From positions 1 through 57,417 of the forward strand of contig JALFVM010000135.1 in NCBI GenBank assembly GCA_022787145.1: a stretch of 57,417 bases of DNA. Direction: 5' to 3'. The notes below the pieces were generated by a model. That model had not been told where the DNA came from, searched no databases, and worked only from the letters and a program-made list of their open reading frames with translations. Positions within the stretch are counted from its first letter, which is position 1, and every line of letters begins with the position of its first letter. Source of the stretch: Lachnospiraceae bacterium (GTDB taxonomy: Bacteria; Bacillota; Clostridia; Lachnospirales; Lachnospiraceae). Below, piece by piece: positions 32,597 to 46,900 of the stretch. The translations under genes and the position numbers were made by a program.

Positions 32597-32746
32597 GTGC
32601 GCGTAAGAATCACATTGGCATGTACAGAGTGCAAACAGCGTAACTACAATACGACTAAGGAAAAGAAAAACCATCCGGAACGTCTTGAGACAAAGAAGTA
32701 TTGTAAATTCTGTAGAACACATACACTGCACAAAGAAACTAAGTAA
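32597..32746 (+). CDS. rpmG: Ribosomal protein L33 (zinc-binding form)
   Basis: 49-residue protein of the large ribosomal subunit. It begins with a GTG at 32597, 7 bases after GGAGGTGG, and reads [20 protein letters not shown]. The pairs CTEC and CKFC make it the four-Cys zinc form, not the zinc-free alternative. A longer in-frame ORF starting at 32477 includes the terminator T run and is not coding. It precedes secE, the standard order in Firmicutes. Confidence 0.96.
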   Translation: MRVRITLACTECKQRNYNTTKEKKNHPERLETKKYCKFCRTHTLHKETK

Positions 32747-32769
32747 TTTGTCACGTGCGAGGTAGTAGT

Positions 32770-32976
32770 ATGGCAGAAAAGACAAAATCTGGTAAAGGCC
32801 AGAAGAAATCATGGTTTCAGGGACTTCAGTCAGAGTTTAAAAAGATTGTCTGGACAGACCAAAAGGATCTGGTGAAACAGACGGTTGCTGTAGTAGTGAT
32901 TACTGCTATACTGGCGATTCTGATTTCTGTGCTGGATGCAGGTATTTTGGAAGGAATTAATCTTTTAATGAAGTAA
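32770..32976 (+). CDS. secE: Preprotein translocase subunit SecE
   Basis: 68-residue single-span membrane protein of the SecYEG channel. Basic, polar N-terminus, then the conserved amphipathic segment LQSEFKKIVWTDQKDLVKQT and one transmembrane helix VAVVVITAILAILISVL. Length is typical of Gram-positive SecE. ATG 32770 follows GAGGTAG; an upstream in-frame GTG has no site. Followed by nusG after 16 bases. Confidence 0.95.
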   Translation: MAEKTKSGKGQKKSWFQGLQSEFKKIVWTDQKDLVKQTVAVVVITAILAILISVLDAGILEGINLLMK

Positions 32977-32992
32977 GGACAAAGGGGATTGT

Positions 32993-33517
32993 ATGTCAGA
33001 AGAAGCAAAATGGTATGTGGCTCATACCTATTCAGGATATGAGAACAAAGTAAAAGCTAATATTGAGAAGACAATCGAAAACAGACATTTGGAGGATCAG
33101 ATTCTGGAGGTCTGCGTACCTTTGCAGGATGTTGTGGAAATGAAAAATGGCGCTGAGAAAGTTGTCCAGAAAAAACTGTTTCCGGGATATGTTCTGCTGT
33201 ATATGATTATGAATGATGATACCTGGTATGTAGTTCGGAACACCAGAGGAGTAACTGGTTTCGTCGGCCCGGGATCCAAGCCCGTACCGCTTACGGAACA
33301 GGAGATGAAAGCCCTGGGAATTCAGCTGGTCAGCAAAAAGGTCGATGTCAATTTTGAAGAAGGCGATAGAGTTGAGGTTATGGCAGGTCCATGGGCAAAC
33401 ATGGCCGGAACAATCCAGAACATCAACATGGCAAAACAGGTTGTTACGATCAGTGTTGAATTGTTCGGCCGGGAGACTCCGGTTGAAATTGGTTTCGCAG
33501 ATGTAAAGAAGTTATAA
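32993..33517 (+). CDS. nusG: Transcription termination/antitermination factor NusG
   Basis: 174-residue factor that binds RNA polymerase and couples transcription to translation. N-terminal NGN domain: KWYVAHTYSGYENKVKANIE and KLFPGYVLLYMIMNDDTWYV, VRNTRGVTGFVG; C-terminal KOW domain: FEEGDRVEVMAGPWANMAGT. Length and order match Firmicutes NusG. ATG 32993 follows AAAGGGGA. The last codons are 84 bases before rplK; that gap includes a small G/C hairpin but no clear terminator, so nusG and rplK may be cotranscribed. Confidence 0.97.
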   Translation: MSEEAKWYVAHTYSGYENKVKANIEKTIENRHLEDQILEVCVPLQDVVEMKNGAEKVVQKKLFPGYVLLYMIMNDDTWYVVRNTRGVTGFVGPGSKPVPLTEQEMKALGIQLVSKKVDVNFEEGDRVEVMAGPWANMAGTIQNINMAKQVVTISVELFGRETPVEIGFADVKKL

Positions 33518-33601
33518 CATCTGAATGAAAAAAAGTAGAATGTATAGTTTAATGACTGTGGGAGGGATTACCCCCGCAAATACCACAAGGAGGTGCCTAA
33601 A

Positions 33602-34027
33602 ATGGCAAAGAAAGTAGTAGGTTATATCAAGTTACAGATTCCTGCTGGTAAAGCAACACCAGCACCACCAGTTGGACCAGCTCTTGGTCAGCATGGTGTT
33701 AATATCGTTCAGTTTACAAAAGAGTTTAATGCAAAAACAGCTGATCAGGGAGATATGATCATTCCTGTAGTAATCACTGTTTATGCTGACAGAAGCTTCA
33801 GCTTCATCACAAAAACTCCACCGGCTGCAGTACTGTTAAAGAAAGCCGCAAACATCAAATCTGGTTCCGGCGTTCCAAACAAAACAAAAGTAGCCAGCGT
33901 AACAAAAGCTCAGGTTCAGGAAATCGCTGAGCTGAAAATGAAAGACTTAAATGCAGGTTCCTTGGAAGCAGCTATGAGCATGATCGCTGGTACTGCAAGA
34001 AGTATGGGAATTACAGTGGAGGAGTAG
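33602..34027 (+). CDS. rplK: Ribosomal protein L11
   Basis: 141-residue protein of the GTPase-associated centre. Begins [20 protein letters not shown] with [17 protein letters not shown], and ends with [20 protein letters not shown]. Length is the norm for L11. The ATG at 33602 follows AAGGAGGTG; an in-frame GTG overlapping that site is not the start. A short stem in the 84-base leader (GTGGGAGGG...CCCCCGC at 33558-33577) could be an L1/L11 control site, which I cannot confirm. Confidence 0.97.
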   Translation: MAKKVVGYIKLQIPAGKATPAPPVGPALGQHGVNIVQFTKEFNAKTADQGDMIIPVVITVYADRSFSFITKTPPAAVLLKKAANIKSGSGVPNKTKVASVTKAQVQEIAELKMKDLNAGSLEAAMSMIAGTARSMGITVEE

Positions 34028-34031
34028 GATT

Positions 34032-34724
34032 ATGAAGCGAGGAAAGAAATATTTAGAGGCTGCAAAAGCCATTGATCGTACAAAATTATATGACCCTGCT
34101 GAAGCTATCAGCGCTGTAAAATCAGTAGCAGTAGCAAAATTTGATGAGACAATCGAGGCTCACATCAGAACAGGATGTGACGGACGTCACGCAGATCAGC
34201 AGATCCGTGGTGCAGTAGTTCTGCCGCATGGTACAGGTAAAACAGTTCGCGTATTAGTATTTGCAAAAGATGCAAAAGCAGCAGAGGCTGAGGCAGCAGG
34301 TGCAGATTTCGTTGGTGGAGACGAGCTGATTCCAAAGATTCAGAATGAAGGATGGCTGGATTTTGATGTAGTTGTTGCTACACCAGATATGATGGGTATT
34401 GTTGGTCGTCTTGGTCGTGTACTTGGACCAAAAGGCTTAATGCCAAACCCAAAATCCGGTACAGTTACTATGGATGTAACAAAAGCTATCAACGATATCA
34501 AAGCTGGTAAAGTAGAGTATCGTCTTGATAAAACAAACATTATTCACGTGCCGATCGGAAAAGCTTCTTTCACAGAAGAGCAGTTAAGCGCAAACTTCCA
34601 GACGCTGATGGAGGCAATTAATAAAGCAAAACCAAGCTCATTAAAGGGAACTTTCTTAAAGAGTGTTACAGTTACTCCTACAATGGGACCTGGTGTAAAA
34701 ATCAATCCATTAAAACTGGTTTAA
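34032..34724 (+). CDS. rplA: Ribosomal protein L1
   Basis: 230-residue L1-stalk protein and, in other bacteria, translational repressor of its own rplK-rplA message. Seen: [34 protein letters not shown], the conserved [20 protein letters not shown], and [15 protein letters not shown] at the C-terminus. Starts 4 bases after the L11 stop. Followed by a terminator at 34738-34767. Confidence 0.97.
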   Translation: MKRGKKYLEAAKAIDRTKLYDPAEAISAVKSVAVAKFDETIEAHIRTGCDGRHADQQIRGAVVLPHGTGKTVRVLVFAKDAKAAEAEAAGADFVGGDELIPKIQNEGWLDFDVVVATPDMMGIVGRLGRVLGPKGLMPNPKSGTVTMDVTKAINDIKAGKVEYRLDKTNIIHVPIGKASFTEEQLSANFQTLMEAINKAKPSSLKGTFLKSVTVTPTMGPGVKINPLKLV

Positions 34725-34737
34725 TAAAGACCATATG

Positions 34738-34767
34738 GCCTGTCTGTCTTGTACAGACAGGCTTTTT
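34738..34767 (+). terminator. Rho-independent terminator after rplA
   Basis: Perfect 10-bp stem (34738-34747 with 34753-34762), 5-base loop, T5. It separates rplKA from the rplJL transcript. Confidence 0.92.
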
Positions 34768-34787
34768 AAAAAAATAAAAAATATCTA

Positions 34788-34816
34788 TTGACATATTGAT
34801 ATGTCAATGATATAAT
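34788..34816 (+). promoter_or_regulatory. Sigma-A promoter of rplJ-rplL with overlapping dyad
   Basis: Perfect TTGACA at 34788-34793, 17 bases, perfect TATAAT at 34811-34816. The -35 is one end of a perfect palindrome TTGACATAT-TG-ATATGTCAA (34788-34807) that runs through the spacer and looks like an operator. Confidence 0.88.
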
Positions 34817-34830
34817 ACACCAGTATCACG

Positions 34831-34946
34831 CCGAAGACAGTGGGTGCCGCAAGGCATAAAGAGAGATTCACCCACCGAGGAGAGATCGTTCTTATATGAC
34901 AAGAATGTTATCAGATCCTTTGTTTTGGCAATGGGTCTGTTTTTTT
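34831..34946 (+). ncRNA. L10 leader (ribosomal protein L10-L7/L12 autoregulatory element) with attenuator
   Basis: The leader of rplJ contains the conserved L10-binding kink-turn core: CCGAAGACAG at 34831, GGGTGCCGCAAGGC, and CACCCACCGAGGAGAG near 34869-34884, where GGGTG pairs with CACCC. Downstream, a stem 34912-34918/34933-34939 followed by a T7 run (34940-34946) is a terminator. In the Bacillus and Lactococcus systems, L10(L12)4 binding to the upstream part favours the terminator, which matches the layout. Identity is from recognised sequence core and position. Confidence 0.85.
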
Positions 34947-35034
34947 ATATTAGAGGAACCTGTTGCGAAAGCGGCAAGCTCCTTTGCAGAACTCGGAAGC
35001 GTGTACACAAAATAAAATAGGAGGTGCACCGTTC

Positions 35035-35538
35035 ATGGCAAAAGTTGAACTGAAACAGCCAATCGTCCAGGAAATTGCAGAAAACATCAAAGACGCACAG
35101 TGCGTAGTGCTGGTTAACTACAGCGGCTTAACAGTAGAAGAAGATACAGCTCTTCGTAAAGAGTTAAGAGAAGCTGGAGTAGTATACAAAGTATACAAAA
35201 ACACAATGATGAACTTTGCATTCACAGGAACAGATTGCGAATGTTTAAAAGAACATCTGCACGGAACAAATGCTATTGCAATCTCTAAAGATGATGCAAC
35301 AGCTCCTGCAAGAATTCTGGCAAAATTTGCTAAGAAGAGTCCAAAACTGGAAATGATCGCAGGTGTTGTAGAGGGTAACTACAATGATCAGGCAGGAATT
35401 CAGGCAATTTCCGCAATTCCTTCAAGAGAAGAACTTCTTGGAAGATTACTTGGATCTATGCAGTCACCAATTACCAACTTTGCTCGTGTTCTTAACCAGA
35501 TTGCTGAGAAGCAGGGTGGAGAGCCGGCAGCAGAATAA
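35035..35538 (+). CDS. rplJ: Ribosomal protein L10
   Basis: 167-residue base of the ribosomal stalk. Starts MAKVELKQPIVQEIAENIKD, with VLVNYSGLTVEEDTALRKEL, VYKVYKNTMMNFAF and a C-terminal helix for L7/L12 binding (SPITNFARVLNQIAEKQGG). ATG 35035 follows AGGAGGTG; the upstream open frame covers the leader and is not translated. Bound with L12 it should act on the leader at 34831-34946. Confidence 0.97.
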   Translation: MAKVELKQPIVQEIAENIKDAQCVVLVNYSGLTVEEDTALRKELREAGVVYKVYKNTMMNFAFTGTDCECLKEHLHGTNAIAISKDDATAPARILAKFAKKSPKLEMIAGVVEGNYNDQAGIQAISAIPSREELLGRLLGSMQSPITNFARVLNQIAEKQGGEPAAE

Positions 35539-35575
35539 TAAAAAACTATATTAAATAATAATGGAGGAAAATAAA

Positions 35576-35950
35576 ATGGCAAAATTGACAACAGCAGAAT
35601 TTATTGAAGCTATCAAAGAGCTGACAGTTTTAGAGTTAAATGATTTAGTAAAAGCTTGTGAGGAAGAGTTTGGTGTATCTGCAGCAGCAGGTGTTGTAGT
35701 TGCAGCAGCAGCTGGAGACGCAGCAGCAGCAGAAGAGAAAGATGAGTTCGACGTAGAGTTAGCAGAAGTTGGACCAAACAAAGTTAAAGTTATCAAAGTT
35801 GTTCGTGAAGTAACTGGCTTAGGCTTAAAAGAAGCGAAAGCATTAGTTGACGGAGCTCCTAAGGTAATGAAAGAGGGCGCTTCCAAAGCTGAGGCTGAGG
35901 ACATCAAAGCTAAACTTGAGGCTGAAGGTGCAAAAGTTAACCTTAAATAA
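35576..35950 (+). CDS. rplL: Ribosomal protein L7/L12
   Basis: 124-residue stalk protein: N-terminal dimerisation helices, an alanine-rich hinge ([20 protein letters not shown]) and the C-terminal factor-binding domain with [20 protein letters not shown] and the typical [16 protein letters not shown] end. ATG 35576 follows GGAGG. The 37-base gap to rplJ has no terminator. Confidence 0.97.
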   Translation: MAKLTTAEFIEAIKELTVLELNDLVKACEEEFGVSAAAGVVVAAAAGDAAAAEEKDEFDVELAEVGPNKVKVIKVVREVTGLGLKEAKALVDGAPKVMKEGASKAEAEDIKAKLEAEGAKVNLK

Positions 35951-35969
35951 TTTTCGTAGTGAAATTACA

Positions 35970-36001
35970 GGGAACGTTCCGAATGGAATGTTCCCTTTTT
36001 T
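35970..36001 (+). terminator. Rho-independent terminator after rplL
   Basis: Stem GGGAACGTTCC (35970-35980) with GGAATGTTCCC (35985-35995; one G-U pair), GAAT loop, T6. In relatives such a terminator is partial, letting some RNA continue into rpoBC. Confidence 0.9.
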
Positions 36002-36059
36002 GTGTAAATCTTATATAAATAAGAAGAGATTTTTTTGAAAGAAAAAAGTAAAAAAGTTG

Positions 36060-36088
36060 TTGACACCAGGAATCAATTATGATACAGT
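36060..36088 (+). promoter_or_regulatory. Promoter of rpoB-rpoC
   Basis: Perfect TTGACA at 36060-36065, 17 bases, TACAGT at 36083-36088 (4/6). Downstream at 36116-36137 an 8-bp perfect stem (GCCTGCAG/CTGCAGGC, 6-base loop) lies in the leader, without a T run; it may shape the 5' end of the mRNA. Confidence 0.65.
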
Positions 36089-36178
36089 TAAAAATGCACT
36101 ATTATGGCAAGGTGTGCCTGCAGGCTTTTCTGCAGGCCTGTTATAATAAATATTAAAGAAAACAGGGGTGAAACGTCA

Positions 36179-40021
<3,843 letters not shown>

Positions 40022-40036
40022 AAAGGGGAAACTTAG

Positions 40037-43000
40037 ATGACAGAGACAACAAATAAGCAGGAAGTCTATCAGCCAATGACATTCGATGCGATTAAGATCG
40101 GACTGGCGTCCCCGGAGAAAATTCGCGAATGGTCAAGAGGCGAGGTGTTAAAACCTGAGACAATCAATTATCGTACTCTGAAGCCTGAGAAAGATGGACT
40201 TTTCTGTGAAAGAATTTTTGGACCAAGCAAGGACTGGGAATGTCATTGTGGTAAATATAAGAAAATTCGCTATAAAGGCGTTGTCTGTGACCGTTGTGGC
40301 GTAGAAGTTACAAAGGCTGCAGTTCGCCGTGAGCGTATGGGACATATTGAGCTGGCAGCACCTGTTTCCCATATCTGGTATTTTAAGGGAATTCCTTCCC
40401 GTATGGGACTGATTTTGGACTTATCTCCGAGAACACTGGAGAAGGTTCTGTATTTTGCAAACTACATCGTTCTGGATCCGGCGGATTCAGGACTGATGTA
40501 CAAACAGGTACTGACAGAGAAAGAATATCAGGAAGCACGTGAAGCTTACGGATATGAGTTCCGTGTAGGTATGGGTGCTGAGGCAATCAAAGAACTTCTG
40601 GAAGAAATTGATCTGGAAAAAGAATCCGAAGAGCTGAAAAAAGGTCTGAAGGAGGCAACCGGTCAGAAACGTGCCAGAATCGTAAAGAGACTGGAAGTGG
40701 TAGAGTCTTTCCGTGGTTCAGGAAACCGCCCGGAATGGATGATCATGACAGTGATTCCGGTTATTCCGCCGGATCTTCGTCCGATGGTTCAGCTGGATGG
40801 TGGTCGTTTTGCCACATCTGACCTGAATGATTTATATAGAAGAATTATTAACCGTAACAATCGTCTGAAGAGACTTCTGGAGCTCGGTGCACCGGATATT
40901 ATCGTGCGCAATGAGAAGAGAATGCTTCAGGAGGCAGTGGATGCGCTGATCGACAACGGTCGTCGCGGTCGTCCGGTTACAGGACCTGGAAACAGAGCAC
41001 TGAAATCTCTTTCTGATATGCTGAAAGGTAAATCCGGACGTTTCCGTCAGAACCTGTTAGGTAAGCGTGTTGACTACTCCGGACGTTCTGTTATCGTCGT
41101 TGGACCGGAACTGAAGATTTATCAGTGTGGTCTTCCGAAAGAGATGGCAATTGAGCTGTTCAAACCGTTCGTAATGAAAGAACTGGTTGCAAACGGCACT
41201 TCTCACAACATCAAGAATGCCAAGAAGATGGTAGAAAAATTGGAGCCGCAAGTCTGGGATATTCTGGAAGACGTTATCAAAGAGCATCCGGTTATGTTAA
41301 ACCGTGCCCCTACACTGCACAGACTTGGTATTCAGGCGTTTGAACCGATCCTGGTGGAAGGTAAGGCAATCAAGCTTCATCCATTGGTATGTACCGCGTT
41401 TAACGCCGACTTCGATGGTGACCAGATGGCTGTACATCTTCCATTGTCCGTAGAGGCTCAGGCGGAGTGTCGATTCCTGTTGCTGTCACCAAACAACCTG
41501 CTGAAACCGTCTGATGGTGGTCCTGTTGCCGTTCCTTCTCAGGATATGGTTCTTGGAATTTACTATCTGACACAGGAAAGACCCGGTTATCTGGGAGAGG
41601 GCAAGTTCTTCCATAACCTGAATGAAGCAATCCTTGCTTATGAGAACAAGGAAATTACACTGCAAAGTAAGATTAAAGTGCGTTGCAGCAAAGAAATGCC
41701 GGATGGAAGCATTCTGACCGGCAATGTAGAATCCACTCTGGGAAGATTCCTGTTCAATGAAATTCTTCCGCAGGATTTAGGATTCGTAGACAGAAGCATT
41801 GAGGGCAATGAGCTGATTTTGGAAGTTGACTTCCATGTAGGCAAAAAAGGTCTGAAACAGATTCTGGAAAAAGTTATTAATACCCATGGCGCAACAAAGA
41901 CTGCTGAGGTACTCGATGACATTAAGTCTATGGGTTATAAATATTCTACAAGAGCGGCCATGACCGTATCTATTTCTGATATGACTGTGCCGCCGGAAAA
42001 ACCTGAGCTGATTCAGCAGGCACAGGATACGGTAGATTTGATCACAAGAAACTACAAACGTGGTCTGATCACAGAAGAAGAGCGTTACAAAGAGGTTGTA
42101 GAGACCTGGAAAGCAACGGATGATGTGCTGACCAAGAAGCTGCTTGGCGGTCTGGATAAGTACAACAACATCTTTATGATGGCTGACTCCGGTGCCCGTG
42201 GTTCTGATAAACAGATCAAACAGCTGGCTGGTATGCGTGGTCTGATGGCAGATACAACCGGTCATACGATCGAGCTGCCAATCAAGTCTAACTTCCGTGA
42301 GGGTCTGGACGTACTGGAATACTTCATGTCTGCGCATGGTGCTCGTAAAGGTCTGTCTGATACTGCTCTTCGTACAGCCGATTCCGGTTACCTGACAAGA
42401 CGTCTGGTTGATGTATCTCAGGATTTGATTATCCGTGAGACAGACTGCTGTGAAGAGACAGGAGAAATCCCTGGAATGTATGTAAAAGCATTCATGGAGG
42501 GACGTGAAGAAATCGAGAGTCTTCAGGAACGTATCACAGGAAGATACTCCTGCGAGACGATTAAAAATAAAGATGGTGAAGTGCTTGTAAAAGCAAACCA
42601 TATGATTACACCGAAGCGTGCTGCCAGAATTATGAAAGAAGGCGTAAGCGCTGAGGGCGGTGCAATTGATAAAGTTAAGATTCGTACAATCCTGACATGT
42701 AAATGCCATATTGGTATTTGTGCAAAATGTTACGGTGCAAACATGGCAACCGGTGAGCCGGTTCAGGTTGGTGAGTCTGTCGGAATTATCGCCGCACAGT
42801 CCATTGGTGAGCCTGGTACACAGCTGACCATGCGTACGTTCCATACCGGTGGTGTTGCGGGTGGAGATATCACACAGGGTCTTCCTCGTGTCGAGGAGCT
42901 TTTCGAGGCAAGAAAGCCGAAAGGTCTTGCGATTATCACAGAGATTCCTGGTGTTGCAACTATCAGTGATACAAAGAAAAAACGTGAGATTACAGTGACT

Positions 43001-43780
43001 GATCATGAAAGCGGAGAGGTGAAGACTTATCTGATTCCATACGGTTCTCGTATTAAGATTCTTGATGGACAGGTTCTGGAAGCCGGTGATGAGCTGACAG
43101 AAGGTAGTGTAAATCCACATGATATTCTGAAGATCAAAGGTATCCGTGCCGTACAGGATTACATGATTCGCGAGGTACAACGTGTATATCGTCTGCAGGG
43201 TGTTGAGATTAACGATAAGCATATCGAGGTTATTGTACGTCAGATGCTGAAGAAAATCCGTATCGAGGATAATGGCGATACTGATTTCCTGCCTGGATCA
43301 CTTGTGGATGTACTGGAATTTGAGGATGTCAATAAGCAGATGGAAGAAGAGGGCAAAGAGACGGCAGAGGGCAAACAGGTTATGCTTGGTATCACCAAAG
43401 CTTCTCTGGCTACCAATTCTTTCCTGTCAGCAGCATCTTTCCAGGAGACTACAAAAGTTCTGACAGAAGCTGCAATCAAAGGTAAGATTGATCCACTGAT
43501 CGGTCTGAAGGAGAATGTAATCATTGGTAAGCTGATTCCTGCCGGAACTGGAATGAAGCGCTACAGTGAAGTGAAGCTGAATACAGATATGACAGAAGAT
43601 GATGAACTTCTTTTTGATGATGATTTGATGTTTGATGAGGAAGAAATGGTTGATTTTGAAGAAGATACAGACGCTTTAGATGAGACATTACCTCTGGACG
43701 AAGAAGATGATTTGGATGAGGAAGAGGCATCTGAGGAAGGCTTAGAAGAAACTGTAGATGTAAAAGATACAGAAGAATAA
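40037..43780 (+). CDS. rpoC: RNA polymerase beta' subunit
   Basis: 1247-residue core subunit. N-terminal zinc site [20 protein letters not shown] (near residue 70), the catalytic [14 protein letters not shown] with Asp458, Asp460 and Asp462 holding the active-site magnesium, bridge-helix/trigger-loop region including [16 protein letters not shown], and the second zinc site [13 protein letters not shown]. The C-terminal 65 residues are strikingly acidic (runs such as [16 protein letters not shown] and [15 protein letters not shown]). This parallels the acidic RpoB tail. ATG 40037 follows AAAGGGGAAA. Confidence 0.98.
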   Translation: MTETTNKQEVYQPMTFDAIKIGLASPEKIREWSRGEVLKPETINYRTLKPEKDGLFCERIFGPSKDWECHCGKYKKIRYKGVVCDRCGVEVTKAAVRRERMGHIELAAPVSHIWYFKGIPSRMGLILDLSPRTLEKVLYFANYIVLDPADSGLMYKQVLTEKEYQEAREAYGYEFRVGMGAEAIKELLEEIDLEKESEELKKGLKEATGQKRARIVKRLEVVESFRGSGNRPEWMIMTVIPVIPPDLRPMVQLDGGRFATSDLNDLYRRIINRNNRLKRLLELGAPDIIVRNEKRMLQEAVDALIDNGRRGRPVTGPGNRALKSLSDMLKGKSGRFRQNLLGKRVDYSGRSVIVVGPELKIYQCGLPKEMAIELFKPFVMKELVANGTSHNIKNAKKMVEKLEPQVWDILEDVIKEHPVMLNRAPTLHRLGIQAFEPILVEGKAIKLHPLVCTAFNADFDGDQMAVHLPLSVEAQAECRFLLLSPNNLLKPSDGGPVAVPSQDMVLGIYYLTQERPGYLGEGKFFHNLNEAILAYENKEITLQSKIKVRCSKEMPDGSILTGNVESTLGRFLFNEILPQDLGFVDRSIEGNELILEVDFHVGKKGLKQILEKVINTHGATKTAEVLDDIKSMGYKYSTRAAMTVSISDMTVPPEKPELIQQAQDTVDLITRNYKRGLITEEERYKEVVETWKATDDVLTKKLLGGLDKYNNIFMMADSGARGSDKQIKQLAGMRGLMADTTGHTIELPIKSNFREGLDVLEYFMSAHGARKGLSDTALRTADSGYLTRRLVDVSQDLIIRETDCCEETGEIPGMYVKAFMEGREEIESLQERITGRYSCETIKNKDGEVLVKANHMITPKRAARIMKEGVSAEGGAIDKVKIRTILTCKCHIGICAKCYGANMATGEPVQVGESVGIIAAQSIGEPGTQLTMRTFHTGGVAGGDITQGLPRVEELFEARKPKGLAIITEIPGVATISDTKKKREITVTDHESGEVKTYLIPYGSRIKILDGQVLEAGDELTEGSVNPHDILKIKGIRAVQDYMIREVQRVYRLQGVEINDKHIEVIVRQMLKKIRIEDNGDTDFLPGSLVDVLEFEDVNKQMEEEGKETAEGKQVMLGITKASLATNSFLSAASFQETTKVLTEAAIKGKIDPLIGLKENVIIGKLIPAGTGMKRYSEVKLNTDMTEDDELLFDDDLMFDEEEMVDFEEDTDALDETLPLDEEDDLDEEEASEEGLEETVDVKDTEE

Positions 43781-43787
43781 AGATAAG

Positions 43788-43867
43788 CCGCTGCACAAAT
43801 GCATCCTTTGCTACAGGAGATAATGTTTGACTGTGACAGAGATTGTGCAATTGTGTGGCGGTTTTTT
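43788..43867 (+). terminator. Probable terminator of rpoBC with a long loop
   Basis: Left arm 43788-43798 pairs with 43851-43861 (11 bp, two G-U pairs) across a 52-base loop, followed by T6. The long loop makes it less certain than the others. The rest of the 205-base gap to the next gene shows no further feature. Confidence 0.5.
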
Positions 43868-43985
43868 ATGTTTTTATTTGCAAAAACAAAGAAATTGTTA
43901 AACTTTTTTTCAATAATTCTGGGATATGATGAGAAGCACAATGCAAAGAGAAATGCAAGAAGTAGAAAGGCTGGTATTCACATAG

Positions 43986-46900
43986 ATGGCTGGTAAAATG
44001 AGAAAAAAACTTTCGAAGGCATTGGGACTTGCCAGAAAAACATTAAAAAAAGCTCCCAAAATGAAATTTATGTACGGGTGGTATTATAAACACTCACCCG
44101 TTCAGGAGAAACAGATTCTATTTGAGTCTTTTCATGGAAAAGATTTGTCGGATTCGCCTTTTTATATTTTGACAGAATTTTTAAAAATGGAAAATGCGGA
44201 TCAATATCAAATATATTTTGCTACAAACAATTACGCAGAACATAAGAAGACTGCGGAAGCTATGGGACTTCCGGTTAAATTGGTAGATATCGATACATTT
44301 GAGTATGCAAAAGTTCTGGCTACATCCAAATATCTGATTAATAACAGTTCTTTTCCGGCATATTTTATCAGACGTGAGGAACAGATTTATCTTCAGACCT
44401 GGCATGGAACTCCTTTGAAAACACTGGGCAAGAAGATGCGTTTTGGAATTGAGTCCATGTATAATGTACAGCATAATTTTCTGCAGGCCAGCTATATTAT
44501 GTTTCCAAACAAATTTACCAAAGAGGTGATGATGGAGGACTACAATCTCGATTCGCTTTATACGGGAAAAGTTGTCATGAATGGATACCCGAGAAACAGT
44601 CTTTTCAAAAATAAGGAAAAAGCGCAGGAAATCTGTCAGAAGCTGAAAAATGAGAAATTTACTACGCTTGCCTATATGCCGACGTGGCGTGGACAGAGTA
44701 ATCATGATATTCAGACGGATAATTACGGTGAAGAGATCAATCGCATGCTGAAATATCTGGATGAAAATTTGAAAGAACACCAGAAACTTTATGTAAACTT
44801 CCATCCGATTGTACAAAAAAGTGTAACGCTGGAGGACTATAAACATATTTTTCCGTTTCCAGTGGATATTGACAAGTATGAATTCTTAAACAGTGTGGAT
44901 GCGCTGATTACGGATTATTCGAGCGTATTTTTTGACTATTCAGTCACTGGAAAGCCAATTATTCTGTTTATGTATGATTATGACGAGTATATGCATGACA
45001 GAGGTATGTATTTTGACATCAAAGAACTTCCGTTTAGAAAAATCTATGATCTGGAAACTCTGAAGAATTGTCTTGTATCGGAAGAGTTCCGTGAAGATCG
45101 CTACGACAATGACGAAACGTATATGACGAAATTTCTTGCATATGATTCCGCAGATGCAGCCCAAAAAATGGCAGAGCTGGTATTTGAGGATAAGACACAG
45201 GATTTGGAGATTATTGATTACTGTGCAAACGGTATACCAGAAAGGCGCGTTATCTTTCCACCATCAATCCGTGATCCGGAGACGTTGGATGCAGTCGCAG
45301 AAAATGTGGATTCAAAGAAGGATATTGTTGTATTTGAGCGTCGCTTTTTCAATCCGTATATGAGCAGTTATCTTTATGACAATTATCCGGATGCGTTTGA
45401 TTATGTTTTTATTACAAAAACGACTCCGAGAACCTTTGCGGAAGAAATCTGTAAGAAATTTCATAAAAAGACAGCACAGCAACTGCAGCTTCGGGAAATC
45501 AAACGCTGTTTTCCCGGATTAAATATCAATCCAGTATTCCAGAGAGAATATTACAGCGGAAATGTGGGTGAGACATTTTATTTTGAGAAAGAAAAAATTC
45601 TGGAATCTTCTTTTGAGCAGGAACATCAGAAAATCTGTATCAAATATGAGAGACCGCAGGAGTATTCCGTGGATCGCCTTATGATTATTGAGAAAACAAA
45701 AGGCAAACGAAAAATTCTCTGGATCAGAAATCTTACAGAAGAAGAAAAAAATACCTGTGAGATTTGGGAAAACTTCAGTGGTGTTTTGAATGATGAAGTC
45801 ATGGGATTGAAAGGGGCTTATATCCTTGCAGTGGAAGTGACAGAAAATAATGAAAAACAGGTGCGATATCCGGTAGATCAAAAACGCCATGAGGAAGCTT
45901 TGGCGAAGATTGATGATTTGAATAAAGAAAGTCTTTATTTCCCAAGTATTTCCTGTGAAAATGTGGTAATGAAAGACGGGCTGCTTTATGAAAAAATCGA
46001 GATGCTTCCTTTTATGGATAAGGCAAAAGGCTTCCTGAAGGTTCTGCCGTGTCTTCCGGAAAATGTAGTCGGAAAGTATATTCGCGGAGATGTTCTGAAA
46101 TTATCAGAAAAAGGTTCTGTGATGTATCTGACTCTGAAGTTTAAAAAAATGAATGCTGCTGTAAAAGATGTGATTATTAAATACAGAAGCAAAGTGGATG
46201 ATAAACAGTATTCGATGGACTTCAAAGTGAAACTGAATGAAGGATACTGGATGATTGATGCGAGTATTGATTTCTCAAAGGTGGCGCTGGAAGAACTTTA
46301 CTGGGATGTTTTTGTGATTGTGGAACAGGATGGAGAAGATCTCATGTTGTCTGCACATATGTCCAGGAAGAAGCGATTGGGTCTTTTACTTGGCAATCAC
46401 CAGTGTTTTCCAGACGATACGCATATTGTTTATCCTTACAGAACACAGGGAGGTAAAATTGCATTTACTTACCGTGAAAAGTCAAAATATGATGGAAACG
46501 ATACAAGGATAAAAGAATTTTTGGCATTTGGCATTTATACACTGCTTCTTCCGTATTGGAAGAACAAACGTATGTGGCTCGTATATGAAAAGTTCTGTTC
46601 GATGGCACAGGACAATGGCTACTATTTCTTCCGCTATTGTATGGAGGAGCTGCCGGAGAACCAGCGAAAACATATTTACTTTATCCTGGATAAAAATTCT
46701 CCTGATTGGGATAAGATGAAAAAATATGGAAATCATGTGATCCCATTTATGAGCCTTCGCCATATTTTGTACTGCATGGTAGCAAAATTGTATGTTGCTT
46801 CGGACTCCAAAACGCATTTGTATGCATGGCGTGCGAAGCCGAATCTGATTTCTCAGAGAATTGCACATCATAAGATTTTGTTCCTGCAGCATGGAGTGAC

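Noticed and set aside
41777-43222. 481-codon open frame antisense to rpoC
   Set aside because: Same reason: shadow of a highly conserved, strongly coding gene; product is Thr/Cys/His-rich and unlike any protein.
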